Assembly: GCF_009806555.1 (NCBI RefSeq)
Contig: NZ_VUOK01000061.1
Location: forward strand, 62,001-126,000
Length of the DNA: 64,000 nucleotides
Direction: 5' to 3'
From: Methylobacterium sp. 2A
GTDB lineage: Bacteria > Pseudomonadota > Alphaproteobacteria > Rhizobiales > Beijerinckiaceae
This document shows, in pieces, positions 51,003 through 59,365 of the stretch. The position numbers and the translations under genes were made by a program. The notes below the pieces were generated by a model. It was not told where the DNA came from. It searched no databases and saw only the letters and a program-made list of their open reading frames with translations. The stretch's first letter is position 1, and each line of letters begins with the position of its first letter.

Positions 51003-51105
51003 GGGTTTCCAAAGGGCGAGCCCTTTGGTGGGTTGTCAGGGCAAAGCCCTGACGGATTTCCGGGCTCCGCCCTAGACCCGCGAAAGGGCTCGCCCTTTCG
51101 AAACC
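51003..51105. repeat. four-hairpin intergenic repeat (complete copy)
   Basis: GGGTTTCCAAAGGGCGAGCC, CTTTGG, then CAGGGCAAAGCCCTG, GGGCTCCGCCC, and GCGAAAGGGCTCGCCCTTTC, GAAACC. This is the same order and spacing as the copy at 45.9 kb, in the same orientation. It lies downstream of the aminotransferase gene. Confidence 0.85.
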
Positions 51106-51214
51106 ATGACGTGAGCCTGCCGCATAGGTGCCTGCCCTACACGGTGGGGTTGTCGCGATGCCACCCAGGCCCACCTGCCCCGGACCCGGATTCCAGTCGG
51201 GAACGAGGTTTCCT

Positions 51215-52276
51215 ATGTCGAACACCGCCCTGATCGTCGGCGCCAGCGGGATCGTCGGCAGCGCCACCGCGGCGCTGCTCCAGCAGGAGGGCTGGCGCGT
51301 CGCCGGCCTCGCGCGCCACCCGGTGCCGCAGGACGGCGTCGAGCCGGTGGCCGGCGACCTGCAGGATCCGGCCTCGCTGGAGCGGGCGTTGGCTGAGATC
51401 GCGCCGAGCCATGTGTTTCTCGCGACCTGGCAGCGGCGGCCCACCGAGGCGGAGATGATCCGCGTCAACCGGGCGATGATCGAGAACCTGCTCGATGCGC
51501 TCCGCCCGAAGAAGCGCGTGCGCCACGTCGCCCTGGTGACCGGGCTGAAGCACTATCTCGGCCCGTTCGAGGCCTACGGCAAAGGCACCCTGCCGCAGAC
51601 GCCGTTCCGCGAGGATCAGGGCCGGCTCGACATCGAGAATTTTTATTACGCGCAGGAGGATGCGGTGTTCGCGGCGAGCGCGCGCGACGGCTTCACCTGG
51701 AGCGTCCACCGCCCGCACACGATCATCGGCAAGGCGGTTGGCAACGCCATGAACATGGGCACGACGCTGGCCTGCTACGCCACCCTGTGCCGGGAGCTGG
51801 GGCGGCCCTTCATCTTCCCGGGCTCGGCCGCACAGTGGAACGGGCTCACCGACATGACCGATGCGCGGCTGCTCGCCCGTCACCTGCTCTGGGCCTCCAC
51901 CGAGCCCAAGGCCGCCAACGAGGCGTTCAATGTCGTCGACGGCGACGTCTTCCGCTGGAGCTGGATGTGGGGCCGGATCGCCGCGTGGTTCGGGATCGAG
52001 CCGGTGCCGTTCGACGGCACGCACCGGCCGCTGGAGCCCCGGATGGCGCAGGACGGCCCGGCCTGGGCGGAGATCGCGCAGCGCTACGGATTGGCCGAGC
52101 CGGACCTCGAAAAGCTCGCGTCGCCCTGGCACACGGATGCCGATCTCGGCCGGCCGATCGAGGTCGTCACCGACATGAGCAAGAGCCGGCGGCTGGGCTT
52201 CACGGCGTATCAGCCGACCGACGACGCGTTCTACGATCTGTTCGCCCAGCTCCGCGCGGACCGGCTGATTCCCTGA
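51215..52276 (+). CDS. SDR-family enone reductase-like protein (PRISE type)
   Basis: 353 aa extended short-chain dehydrogenase. NAD(P) motif LIVGASGIVGSATAALLQ at the start. The group is shown by ALVTGLKHYLGPFEAYGKGT, FYYAQEDAVFAA (the Tyr-containing NFYYxxED block) and WSVHRPHTIIGKAVGNAMN. These are hallmarks of the progesterone 5-beta-reductase/iridoid synthase-like family, bacterial members of which reduce enones with NADPH. The physiological substrate is unknown. It stands alone after the repeat. Confidence 0.85.
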   Translation: MSNTALIVGASGIVGSATAALLQQEGWRVAGLARHPVPQDGVEPVAGDLQDPASLERALAEIAPSHVFLATWQRRPTEAEMIRVNRAMIENLLDALRPKKRVRHVALVTGLKHYLGPFEAYGKGTLPQTPFREDQGRLDIENFYYAQEDAVFAASARDGFTWSVHRPHTIIGKAVGNAMNMGTTLACYATLCRELGRPFIFPGSAAQWNGLTDMTDARLLARHLLWASTEPKAANEAFNVVDGDVFRWSWMWGRIAAWFGIEPVPFDGTHRPLEPRMAQDGPAWAEIAQRYGLAEPDLEKLASPWHTDADLGRPIEVVTDMSKSRRLGFTAYQPTDDAFYDLFAQLRADRLIP

Positions 52277-52289
52277 CGGAAGACCACGC

Positions 52290-52382
52290 CGTCATCGCGA
52301 GCGCAGCAAGGCGCCCCAGGGCGGTGCGCGATTTCAATCCGTGCGCGACCCTGGATTGCTTCGCTCCGCTCGCAAGGACGAC
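52290..52382. repeat. REP-like dispersed palindrome
   Basis: GTCATCGCGAGCGCAGCAAG at the left and CGCTCCGCTCGCAAGGACGA at the right form imperfectly complementary arms around CCAGGGCGG...CCCTGG. I know this arrangement as a very common rhizobial/Methylobacterium intergenic repeat. It lies between the convergent SDR and M20 genes. Confidence 0.75.
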
Positions 52383-52385
52383 GGA

Positions 52386-53678
52386 TCACCCGGCCTTGCG
52401 CTCCGTCCCGCACCACTCCGCCACGAACAGCGCCATGGTGGTCGTGATCCGCTTCACGGAGGCGAGGCTCACGCGCTCGTCGAAGCCGTGGATGTTCTGC
52501 GAGGTCGGGCCGTAGCAGAGGGCCGGCACCCGGTCGTAGAGGGCGTGGACCCGGGTATCGAGATAGCCCGCCGTCATGAAGCTCTGGAGCGGCGCGCCGA
52601 TCGCCCGCTCGTGGGCGCGGCCGAGCACCGCCTCGGCCTCGGAGCCCTCCTCCAGGACGTAGCCCTCGGCGAAGAAGCCGTTGAAGACCACGCGCGGCGG
52701 GCTGTTGGCCAGGAACGGGTCGGTGCGGGAGAAGCTGGCCACCGCGGCCTCGATCTCGGCGGCGGCCTGCCCGGCGCTCACGCCCGGATAGAGCGCGACC
52801 CGGCAATGGATCCGGCACCAGGCGGGGACCGAGGAGGCCCAGTCGCCGCCCTCGATCTTGCCGATATTGAGGTTGATCGGGTGGTCCTCGGTCTCGAAAT
52901 GCGGATGCGCCGCCTTCTCGGCGTTCCAGCGGGCCTCGACCGCGCGCAGCGCGCCGATCACCCGATAGGTGGCGTCGATCGCGTTGGCGCCCGCCCCCAT
53001 CTCGCGGACATGGACCGGCACGCCGCGCACCTCGACGGTGAACCACAGCACGCCGGTATTGGCGCGGACGAGCTTCTCGTCCTCCGGCTCGGGGATCAGC
53101 ACGGCGTCGGCCCGGTAGCCGCGCAGGTGGGTCATCAGGGCGCCGTTGCCGGTGGATTCCTCCTCGACCACCGACTGCACCGTCACCGAGGCCGCCGGCT
53201 GGAGCCCGAGGCGGGCGAGCGCGTCGAGAGCGAACAGGTTGGCGGCGTGTCCGGCCTTCATGTCGCCGGCGCCGCGGCCATACATCCAGTCGCCCTGGAT
53301 CACCGGGTCGAAGGGCCGATGGGTCCAGAGGTCGAGGGGGCCGGGCGGCACCACGTCGACATGGGCCTGCAGGATCAGCGAGCGGCCGGTCTCGGTTGCC
53401 GGCCGGTGGTGGCAGACGACGATCGGCGCATCCGAATGGTGCGCGGCGTCGATTTTCGAGCCGCCCGGATGGGCCGCGATGGCGTCCCGGTCCATGGCGA
53501 AGCGCTCGGTGGCGTAGCCCCGGGCGCGGAACTGGTCGAACACGTAATCCTGGCAGGCATGCTCTTCACCCCGCAGGGAGGCGAACCGGACCAGCGCCTG
53601 CGTGTGCGCGACCTGATCGGCAAAACCCTCCGCCACGGAGGCTTCGATCTCGGCGGCGAGGGTGGGGTCGAGGGCCAT
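52386..53678 (-). CDS. M20-family metallopeptidase (ArgE/DapE-like)
   Basis: 430 aa di-zinc amidohydrolase. Zinc ligands are visible in ILQAHVDVVPPG (H and D), EEESTGNGALM (the catalytic EE) and YGPTSQNIHGFDERVS (C-terminal His). The lid domain lies between. It may be an acetylornithine deacetylase or dipeptidase-like enzyme; the substrate cannot be told. It ends at the REP-like repeat and starts 70 bp before an unrelated intergenic region. Confidence 0.88.
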   Translation of the reverse strand: MALDPTLAAEIEASVAEGFADQVAHTQALVRFASLRGEEHACQDYVFDQFRARGYATERFAMDRDAIAAHPGGSKIDAAHHSDAPIVVCHHRPATETGRSLILQAHVDVVPPGPLDLWTHRPFDPVIQGDWMYGRGAGDMKAGHAANLFALDALARLGLQPAASVTVQSVVEEESTGNGALMTHLRGYRADAVLIPEPEDEKLVRANTGVLWFTVEVRGVPVHVREMGAGANAIDATYRVIGALRAVEARWNAEKAAHPHFETEDHPINLNIGKIEGGDWASSVPAWCRIHCRVALYPGVSAGQAAAEIEAAVASFSRTDPFLANSPPRVVFNGFFAEGYVLEEGSEAEAVLGRAHERAIGAPLQSFMTAGYLDTRVHALYDRVPALCYGPTSQNIHGFDERVSLASVKRITTTMALFVAEWCGTERKAG

Positions 53679-53907
53679 GGGAACTCCGAACCGTTTCGGC
53701 CGGAGGAGGCGCCCGGGCCCGGGCCGCTGTCAACCGGCGGTTGGTGACAGCACGGTTCGTGCCGGCCCGCCCGATCCTGGATCAGGGGGGGCCGGGCGGG
53801 CGCTCAGCAAAGCGTGACTGCGCAGGGGCGGGATCCGCCGGAACCTTGGCGTTGCCAAAGGTTTAGCGTGACGGCAAACCATCGCGGTTTCGCAGTCGGA
53901 GTCGCAC

Positions 53908-54537
53908 ATGCGTATCGGTCTGGTCTCGGTCCTGTCCGGCCTGCTCCTGTGGGCCGCCGTCCCTGCTTCCGCCGACGTGCTGATCAACGTCGACAAGAGC
54001 ACGCAGCGCATGGAGGTCACGGTCGACGGGCAGCCCCGCTATTCCTGGCCCGTCTCGACCGGCGTCGAGAGCTACGACACCCCCTCCGGGTCCTACCGCC
54101 CCTTCCGGATGGAGCGCACGCACTTCTCGAAGGAGTGGGACGACGCGCCCATGCCCTTCGCGATGTTCTTCACCAATCAGGGCCACGCCATCCACGGCAC
54201 CAACCATGTCCGCAATCTCGGGCGGGCGGCCTCCCACGGCTGCGTGCGCCTGTCGGTGCGCAACGCCGCCACCCTGTTCAACCTCGTGAAGGCGGAGGGC
54301 ATGGGCCGGACCCGCGTGGTGATCGAGGGCGCCGACATGCCGGTGGCCGAGGGCGGTCCGCGCGGGATCCGCATCGCCCGGCACCGCAGCCCCTATGGGG
54401 ACGCGCTGCAGGCAGATGGCGACCAGATGGGCCGCCGGCCGCTGTCGGTCTACGGCCGCCCCATCGCCCCGCCCGCCTACGCGCCGGCGGTGGTCTACGG
54501 CGACCCGGCCGACCTCGATGCGCTGGAAAACTGGTAG
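53908..54537 (+). CDS. L,D-transpeptidase (YkuD family)
   Basis: 209 aa exported enzyme. Signal peptide at residues 1-22 (LVSVLSGLLLWAAVPASADV). The YkuD catalytic signature HGTNHVRNLGRAASHGCVRL gives His and the nucleophile Cys. It cross-links peptidoglycan (3-3 links) or attaches proteins to it in the periplasm. Length is normal for a minimal L,D-transpeptidase with a short C-terminal extension. Confidence 0.92.
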   Translation: MRIGLVSVLSGLLLWAAVPASADVLINVDKSTQRMEVTVDGQPRYSWPVSTGVESYDTPSGSYRPFRMERTHFSKEWDDAPMPFAMFFTNQGHAIHGTNHVRNLGRAASHGCVRLSVRNAATLFNLVKAEGMGRTRVVIEGADMPVAEGGPRGIRIARHRSPYGDALQADGDQMGRRPLSVYGRPIAPPAYAPAVVYGDPADLDALENW

Positions 54538-54717
54538 AAATCGGCGCAACAGGCGCTTCGGGAGAGGCGCCAGAACGCGCTCCGGCGAAGCGGATACCGG
54601 TTCGGCATAAAAAGCGGCCCAACAGGGGCTTCGAGCCCTGCGCCATGGCAAGGCCCACGGTACACGGCAGTGCTCGGTGCAGGGCAAGCCAACCAACCTC
54701 CCGATCCCGAGGTGACC

Positions 54718-54799
54718 GCGTCAGCGGGCCTCGAAGGAGGGCTCCAGGGATCGCACGGCCAGAGGGCTCCGCTCCGCTTCGGCACCTCAGGATGAGGGG
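54718..54799. repeat. dispersed intergenic repeat
   Basis: GCGTCAGCGGGCCTCGAAGG, AGGGCTCC and CTTCGGCACCTCAGGATGAG are blocks I recognise from repeats scattered in Methylobacterium and Rhizobiales intergenic DNA. The copy stands 180 bp after the L,D-transpeptidase gene. Confidence 0.55.
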
Positions 54800-54837
54800 G
54801 GATCGGACGGCCGGTCCACGGCATCCCGGCCTGCCCT

Positions 54838-54985
54838 TCTCAGGCGTTCGGGCTGGCTGCGAGGATCGCGATTCGTGGCTCTGAAGTCCCGAGCGGGCGC
54901 CGCCTTTTCCCTTCCCCACAAGACGGAGGAGCGCGCGCTCGGCCCCTGTCCCGGTGCTTCCGCAACACCGTGAAAGGGCGGGGGC
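54838..54985. repeat. second copy of the inverted-repeat element (short form)
   Basis: It shares GGGCTGGCTGCGA, CGTGGCTCTGAAGTCC, GCGCCGCCTTTTCCC, CTCGGCCCCTGTC and GTGCTTCCGCAACACC with 23.87-24.10 kb, in the same order. It lacks the GGGGAGG and GGGGGTGGTGCA hairpins found inside the other copy. Presence of two forms suggests insertion of the inner part or its loss. Confidence 0.7.
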
Positions 54986-55110
54986 TTCCCGGCCTTCGCA
55001 GACTGCGGGCAACGCGATCAGGCATGGCTCCAAGTGGTTCCGCGCGCGCCGGCGGGAACCCAGCGTATTGTCCAGTCGCACTCCCGGAGCTGCCGGGTCG
55101 ATGGGCCGGT

Positions 55111-55124
55111 TTGATCCACATCAA
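55111..55124 (+). promoter_or_regulatory. FNR/FixK-type binding site
   Basis: TTGATCCACATCAA is a perfect TTGAT-N4-ATCAA palindrome. If it acts as a class II site (centred near -41.5), transcription would begin near 55159, about 300 bases before the aldehyde dehydrogenase gene. FNR/FixK/Anr proteins activate genes under low oxygen. The downstream aldehyde and alcohol dehydrogenase genes would suit fermentative or microaerobic metabolism. Confidence 0.65.
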
Positions 55125-55456
55125 GGCTCCGGGAGATCTGCGCCGTAAGGCTGCGTGCGTAGCCAGAGCCGGGGACCGCACATGCGCGACCGGCCGATCG
55201 AGCGCCGGACCATGCCCTTCACTGTGCCGCGGATACCGAAGATCTTGATGCCCGGTGGCGCCGTCGGCTGGCGCGCGGGCGCCGACCGGCCCCCCGGCGG
55301 AGCGCCCCGGTCGCGGCGCCCCACCCCGCGGCCCCTGCTCTGACGCGGCCCCGACGGCTGCCACGCGGCCCCTTCGGCCCCGGCCGGAGGGCGTGCCCCC
55401 GACGACACCCGCCCGCGAATCCCGCTCCCTCCGCCAAGCGCGAAAGCCCCGGCCTC

Positions 55457-56848
55457 ATGACCTACACGACCACCAACCCCTACACGGGCGAGGTTCTGGC
55501 GACCTTTCCGACGCTGACCGACGACGGGGTCGCGCACGCCCTCGACGCCGCCCATGCGGCGTTCCTCGCCTGGCGCGAGACCTCCTTCGCCACGCGCCGC
55601 ACGATCCTGCAGCGGGCGGCCGACCTCCTCCGCGCGCGGGCCGACGACCATGCCCGGCTGCTCACGCTCGAGATGGGCAAGCTGTTCACCGAGGCCAAGG
55701 CCGAGATCGAGCTGTCGGCGAAGATCTTCGAATACTACGTCCACCATGCCGAACGGCTGCTTCAGCCCGAGCGGCTGACGGTCGCCGACCCGGCCGAGGG
55801 CGAGGCGATCCTGGTGCACGAGCCCCTGGGCGTGCTCCTCGCCATCGAGCCGTGGAACTTCCCCTTCTATCAGGTCGCCCGGATCGCCGCCCCGCAGCTC
55901 TCGGCCGGCAACACGGTGCTGCTGAAGCACGCCGCCAACGTCCCGCAATGCGCGGCCGCCTTCGCGACGCTCCTGCGCGAGGCCGGGCTTCCGGACGGGG
56001 GCTTCACGAACCTCTACGTCACGCGCGCGCAGCTCGAAACGATCATCGACGATCCGCGCGTCTGCGGCGTGGCGCTGACGGGTTCGGAGGGCGCGGGCGC
56101 CGCGGTGGCGGTCCAGGCCGGGCGGGCGCTCAAGAAGTCGACCCTGGAACTCGGCGGCGCCGACGCCTTCGTGGTGCTGGCCGACGCGGATCTGGACAAG
56201 ACCGCCCGCTGGGCGGTGATCGGCCGGCACTGGAACGCCGGCCAGGTCTGCGTCTCGTCCAAGCGCATGATCGTCGTCGATGCGGTCTACGACGCGTTCC
56301 TCGAACGCTACCGCGCGGGCGTGGCCGGACTGGTCGCCGGCGATCCCTTCGATCCGCGCACGACCCTGGCGCCGCTCTCCTCGCAGGGGGCGGCCGACGA
56401 GCTCCGGGAGAAGGTCCGGCAGGCCGTGGATCACGGCGCCCGGGCCGAGGCGGTCGGTCCGCCGGTGCCGAACCGGGGCGCCTTCATGCAGCCGACGATC
56501 CTGACCGGGATCGCGCCCGACAACCCGGCGCGCGATTGGGAGTTCTTCGGCCCGGTCTCCATGGTGTTCCGCGCCGCCGACGAGGCCGAGGCGATCCGCA
56601 TCGCCAACGATTCGCCCTACGGCCTGGGCGGGTCGGTCTTCACCGGCGACCCGCAGCACGGGATCGACGTCGCCCGGAAGATCTCGACCGGCATGGTCTT
56701 CGTCAACCACCCGACCAAGGTCGAGGCGGACCTGCCCTTCGGGGGGATCCGCCGGTCGGGCTACGGGCGCGAGCTGCTGGGGCTCGGGCTCAAGGAATTC
56801 GTCAATCACAAGCTGATCGCGGCCGTCGATATCGACGCGCGGTTCTGA
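55457..56848 (+). CDS. NAD(P)-dependent aldehyde dehydrogenase, succinate-semialdehyde type
   Basis: 463 aa ALDH-family enzyme. It keeps the EPWNFPFYQ nucleotide-binding strand, the general base Glu in STLELGGADAFVV, and the catalytic Cys in NAGQVCVSSKRM. The absence of an N-terminal extension and the Cys context fit the GabD/Sad-like NAD-dependent succinate-semialdehyde dehydrogenases. The actual substrate may be another small aldehyde. It is followed 34 bp later by a Zn alcohol dehydrogenase, suggesting joint aldehyde/alcohol handling, probably under FNR/FixK control. Confidence 0.9.
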   Translation: MTYTTTNPYTGEVLATFPTLTDDGVAHALDAAHAAFLAWRETSFATRRTILQRAADLLRARADDHARLLTLEMGKLFTEAKAEIELSAKIFEYYVHHAERLLQPERLTVADPAEGEAILVHEPLGVLLAIEPWNFPFYQVARIAAPQLSAGNTVLLKHAANVPQCAAAFATLLREAGLPDGGFTNLYVTRAQLETIIDDPRVCGVALTGSEGAGAAVAVQAGRALKKSTLELGGADAFVVLADADLDKTARWAVIGRHWNAGQVCVSSKRMIVVDAVYDAFLERYRAGVAGLVAGDPFDPRTTLAPLSSQGAADELREKVRQAVDHGARAEAVGPPVPNRGAFMQPTILTGIAPDNPARDWEFFGPVSMVFRAADEAEAIRIANDSPYGLGGSVFTGDPQHGIDVARKISTGMVFVNHPTKVEADLPFGGIRRSGYGRELLGLGLKEFVNHKLIAAVDIDARF

Positions 56849-56882
56849 CGGGCGCCATCGCGGCGAGGCACAGGAGAGTTTC

Positions 56883-57908
56883 ATGGCAAGGACGATGAAG
56901 GCGGCCGTGGTCCGCGCGTTCGGAGAGCGCCTCGCCATCGAGGAGGTGCCGGTGCCGACGCCGGGCGCCGGCCAGATCCTGGTCAAGATTGCCGCCACCG
57001 GCGTCTGCCACACCGATCTGCACGCCGCCGAGGGCGACTGGCCGGTCAAGCCGAAGCCGCCCTTCATTCCCGGCCATGAGGGCGTCGGCCACGTCGCCGC
57101 GGTGGGCGCCGGGGTGAAGCACGTCCGGGAGGGCGACCGGGTCGGCGTCCCGTGGCTCTACACCGCCTGCGGCCATTGCCGGCACTGCCTGGGCGGCTGG
57201 GAGACCCTGTGCGAGGAGCAGCAGAACACCGGCTACTCGGTCAACGGCAGCTTCGCCGAATACGTCGTCGCCGACCCGAACTATGTCGGGCACCTGCCGG
57301 ACGCGGTGCCGTTCGTGGAGATCGCGCCGATCCTGTGCGCGGGGGTGACCGTGTACAAGGGCCTCAAGGTCACCGACACGAAGCCGGGCGACTGGGTCGT
57401 GATCTCCGGCATCGGCGGCCTCGGCCATCTGGCGGTCCAGTACGCCACCGCGATGGGGCTGAACGTCGTCGCGGTCGATATCGACGACGCCAAGCTGGCC
57501 CTGGCCCGGGACCTCGGCGCGGCGGTGACGATCAACGCGCGCACGGAGGATCCGGTCGCCGGCGTCCGGAAGCAGGTCGGGGGCGCCCGGGGCGTCCTGG
57601 TCACGGCGGTCTCGCCCAAGGCGTTCCAGCAGGCGCTCGGCATGGTCGACCGGGGCGGCACGGTGTCGCTGAACGGCCTGCCGCCCGGCGACTTCCCGCT
57701 CTCGATCTTCGACACCGTCCTCAACGGCGTCACGGTGCGGGGATCGATCGTCGGCACCCGGCTCGATCTGCAGGAGGCGCTCGACTTCGCGGGCGCCGGC
57801 AAGGTCAAGGCCACGGTGGCGACCGACCGCCTGGACAACATCAACGCGATCTTCGCGCGGATGCACAAGGGCGACATCCAGGGCCGCATCGTGCTCGACT
57901 TCGGGTGA
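56883..57908 (+). CDS. adhP: zinc-dependent alcohol dehydrogenase (AdhP)
   Basis: 341 aa medium-chain dehydrogenase. Catalytic zinc ligands are in ATGVCHTDLHAAEGDW (Cys) and PGHEGVGHV (His). The structural zinc cluster is in CGHCRHCLGGWETLC (four Cys). The NAD motif is GIGGLGHLAVQYA. This matches bacterial propanol-preferring/ethanol AdhP. It shares the FNR-box-bearing upstream region with the aldehyde dehydrogenase and follows it by 34 bp. Confidence 0.94.
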   Translation: MARTMKAAVVRAFGERLAIEEVPVPTPGAGQILVKIAATGVCHTDLHAAEGDWPVKPKPPFIPGHEGVGHVAAVGAGVKHVREGDRVGVPWLYTACGHCRHCLGGWETLCEEQQNTGYSVNGSFAEYVVADPNYVGHLPDAVPFVEIAPILCAGVTVYKGLKVTDTKPGDWVVISGIGGLGHLAVQYATAMGLNVVAVDIDDAKLALARDLGAAVTINARTEDPVAGVRKQVGGARGVLVTAVSPKAFQQALGMVDRGGTVSLNGLPPGDFPLSIFDTVLNGVTVRGSIVGTRLDLQEALDFAGAGKVKATVATDRLDNINAIFARMHKGDIQGRIVLDFG

Positions 57909-58072
57909 GACCGGCGGCCCGCTCCGCACCGGTTCGGCAGGACGGCGGGAGGAAAATCACCCCCCGTGGTCCGGAGCCATTGCCGAGACGGCGATCCCGG
58001 CCTAGCTCCTCCGCGGCCATCAGAGCCCGCGCGGCCCCTGCCGCGACCTGAGACGGACGGAGACACCCCGAG

Positions 58073-58558
58073 ATGCCCTTCGCTTTCTGCCGGTCCCTCC
58101 CCCTCGCCGTCCTGGCGCTGGCCGCGGCCACCGTGCCGGGCTATGCCCTGGAGGTGACGCGCTCGGCCGACATCGCCGCCCCCCCGGCCAAGGTCTGGCA
58201 GACGATCGGCGAGTTCTGCGGCATCGGCGACTGGCACCCGGCCATCGACAAATGCGTCCTGTCCGACAAGGACGGCATGAAGGTCCGCACGCTGAGCCTG
58301 AAGGGTGGCGGCACCATCAAGGAGGAGCAGGTCTCCCGGGACGACAAGGTGATGAGCTACACCTACACGATCCTGGAGAGCCCGCTGCCGGTCTCGGACT
58401 ACAAGTCGACCCTCTCGGTCGCCCCCGCGGGCTCCGGCTCGAAGGTGACCTGGACCGGCACGTTCAACGCCAAGGGCGCCCCCGACACGGTCGCGGTCGA
58501 TGCGATCCAGGGCATCTACGATTCCGGGCTGAAGGCGCTCGCCGACAAGGCGAAGTAG
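58073..58558 (+). CDS. MxaD-like SRPBCC protein, exported
   Basis: 161 aa. Signal peptide in the first 25 residues (LPLAVLALAAATVPGYA), then an SRPBCC/polyketide-cyclase-like domain: VTRSADIAAPPAKVWQTIGE, FCGIGDWHPAIDKCV and a C-terminal LKALADKAK helix. It resembles MxaD, a periplasmic protein of the methanol oxidation system, but this locus has no mxa genes. It is best called MxaD-like. Confidence 0.85.
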   Translation: MPFAFCRSLPLAVLALAAATVPGYALEVTRSADIAAPPAKVWQTIGEFCGIGDWHPAIDKCVLSDKDGMKVRTLSLKGGGTIKEEQVSRDDKVMSYTYTILESPLPVSDYKSTLSVAPAGSGSKVTWTGTFNAKGAPDTVAVDAIQGIYDSGLKALADKAK

Positions 58559-58757
58559 GCGCGCTCACGATCCGGCGCGCGCCGTTGAACCGGAATGGTG
58601 GCCGCGCGCGCCAACCCGCTCCCATGACAGCAAAATCCCGCAGGCGCGGCATCCCCTGCCCCGCGTCGTAAACCGCCACGGCGTGTCGCGGCGGCGATTG
58701 ACCCACTGCCAAGCTCGGCCCAAAACCCGGGCGGCGCAGCCCCCGCGCCGCAACAGG

Positions 58758-59102
58758 ATGATCGCCGTGCCCGCGTCCCGTCTCCCGATGCGCCTCAGCC
58801 TCGCCGCCCTTGCGGTCGCTGCGCTGGCGGCCTGCCAGCAGCGTGCCACCCCGGCGGTCACGGAGCCCGCGCCCGTCATCCCCGCCCCGCTGGCCCTGCC
58901 GACCGGCAGCGGCTGCGGCCCCGAGATCGCGCGCACCAAGGCGATCGTCGACAGCGACGTGGCCACCGGGAATCTCAACAAGCCCGTGGGCGATCGCTTC
59001 AACGCCGACCTCGCCCACGCCGCCGCGGAATGCTCGGCCGGCAAGTCGGGCGAGGCCCTGCATCTCCTGGCCGCCGCCAAGAGCCGGTACGGCTACCGCT
59101 GA
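58758..59102 (+). CDS. small lipoprotein
   Basis: 114 aa. The N-terminus MRLSLAALAVAALAACQQRA has a lipobox (LAAC), so the Cys would be lipidated and the protein anchored in a membrane. The C-terminal half is a short helical domain with Cys pairs (GCGPEIARTKAIV, AAECSAGKSGEA). The first ATG at 58758 leaves a short leader; the ATG at 58788 is also possible. Function unknown. Confidence 0.7.
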   Translation: MIAVPASRLPMRLSLAALAVAALAACQQRATPAVTEPAPVIPAPLALPTGSGCGPEIARTKAIVDSDVATGNLNKPVGDRFNADLAHAAAECSAGKSGEALHLLAAAKSRYGYR

Positions 59103-59365
59103 GCCGTCCCCGGGGGCGCGCCGGGCTCCGGCGCGATCCCCGGGACCGCACGGAGGGGTGCCGCGGGCCGACCGCCTCGACGAAGCCGGGTTCGCGGCCG
59201 TCGCGGAGCGTCTGCGGGACCGCAGGGCTACGCGCGACGACGCTCCCGATCCGGTTCCCGCAGCAGAACGGCGGCGATTGCCCGATCCCGAGTACGCAGC
59301 ACCGGCCGGGGCTCCCCGGTTCGCCCTGCACCGGATCGGCGATTGAACGACGCCGGCCCCGGCGT

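Larger units (their letters stand above)
54538..55456. other. 920-bp gene-free region rich in repeats
   Basis: No supportable gene. 54718-54799 is a dispersed repeat ending in CACCTCAGGATGAG. 54838-54985 is a second copy of the long inverted-repeat element at 23.87-24.10 kb without its inner hairpins. A perfect FNR/FixK-type box is at 55111-55124. From there to the aldehyde dehydrogenase start I see only GC-rich sequence. Confidence 0.6.

Noticed and set aside
55182..55343. Small open frame after the FNR-type box
   Set aside because: It starts with MRDRPIERRTMPFTVPRIPK and becomes Arg/Pro-rich, with no Shine-Dalgarno or conservation that I can judge; too weak to call.
55121..57067. Minus-strand 648-codon open frame opposite the aldehyde and alcohol dehydrogenase genes
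   Set aside because: Antisense shadow of two well-supported enzymes with conserved catalytic residues.
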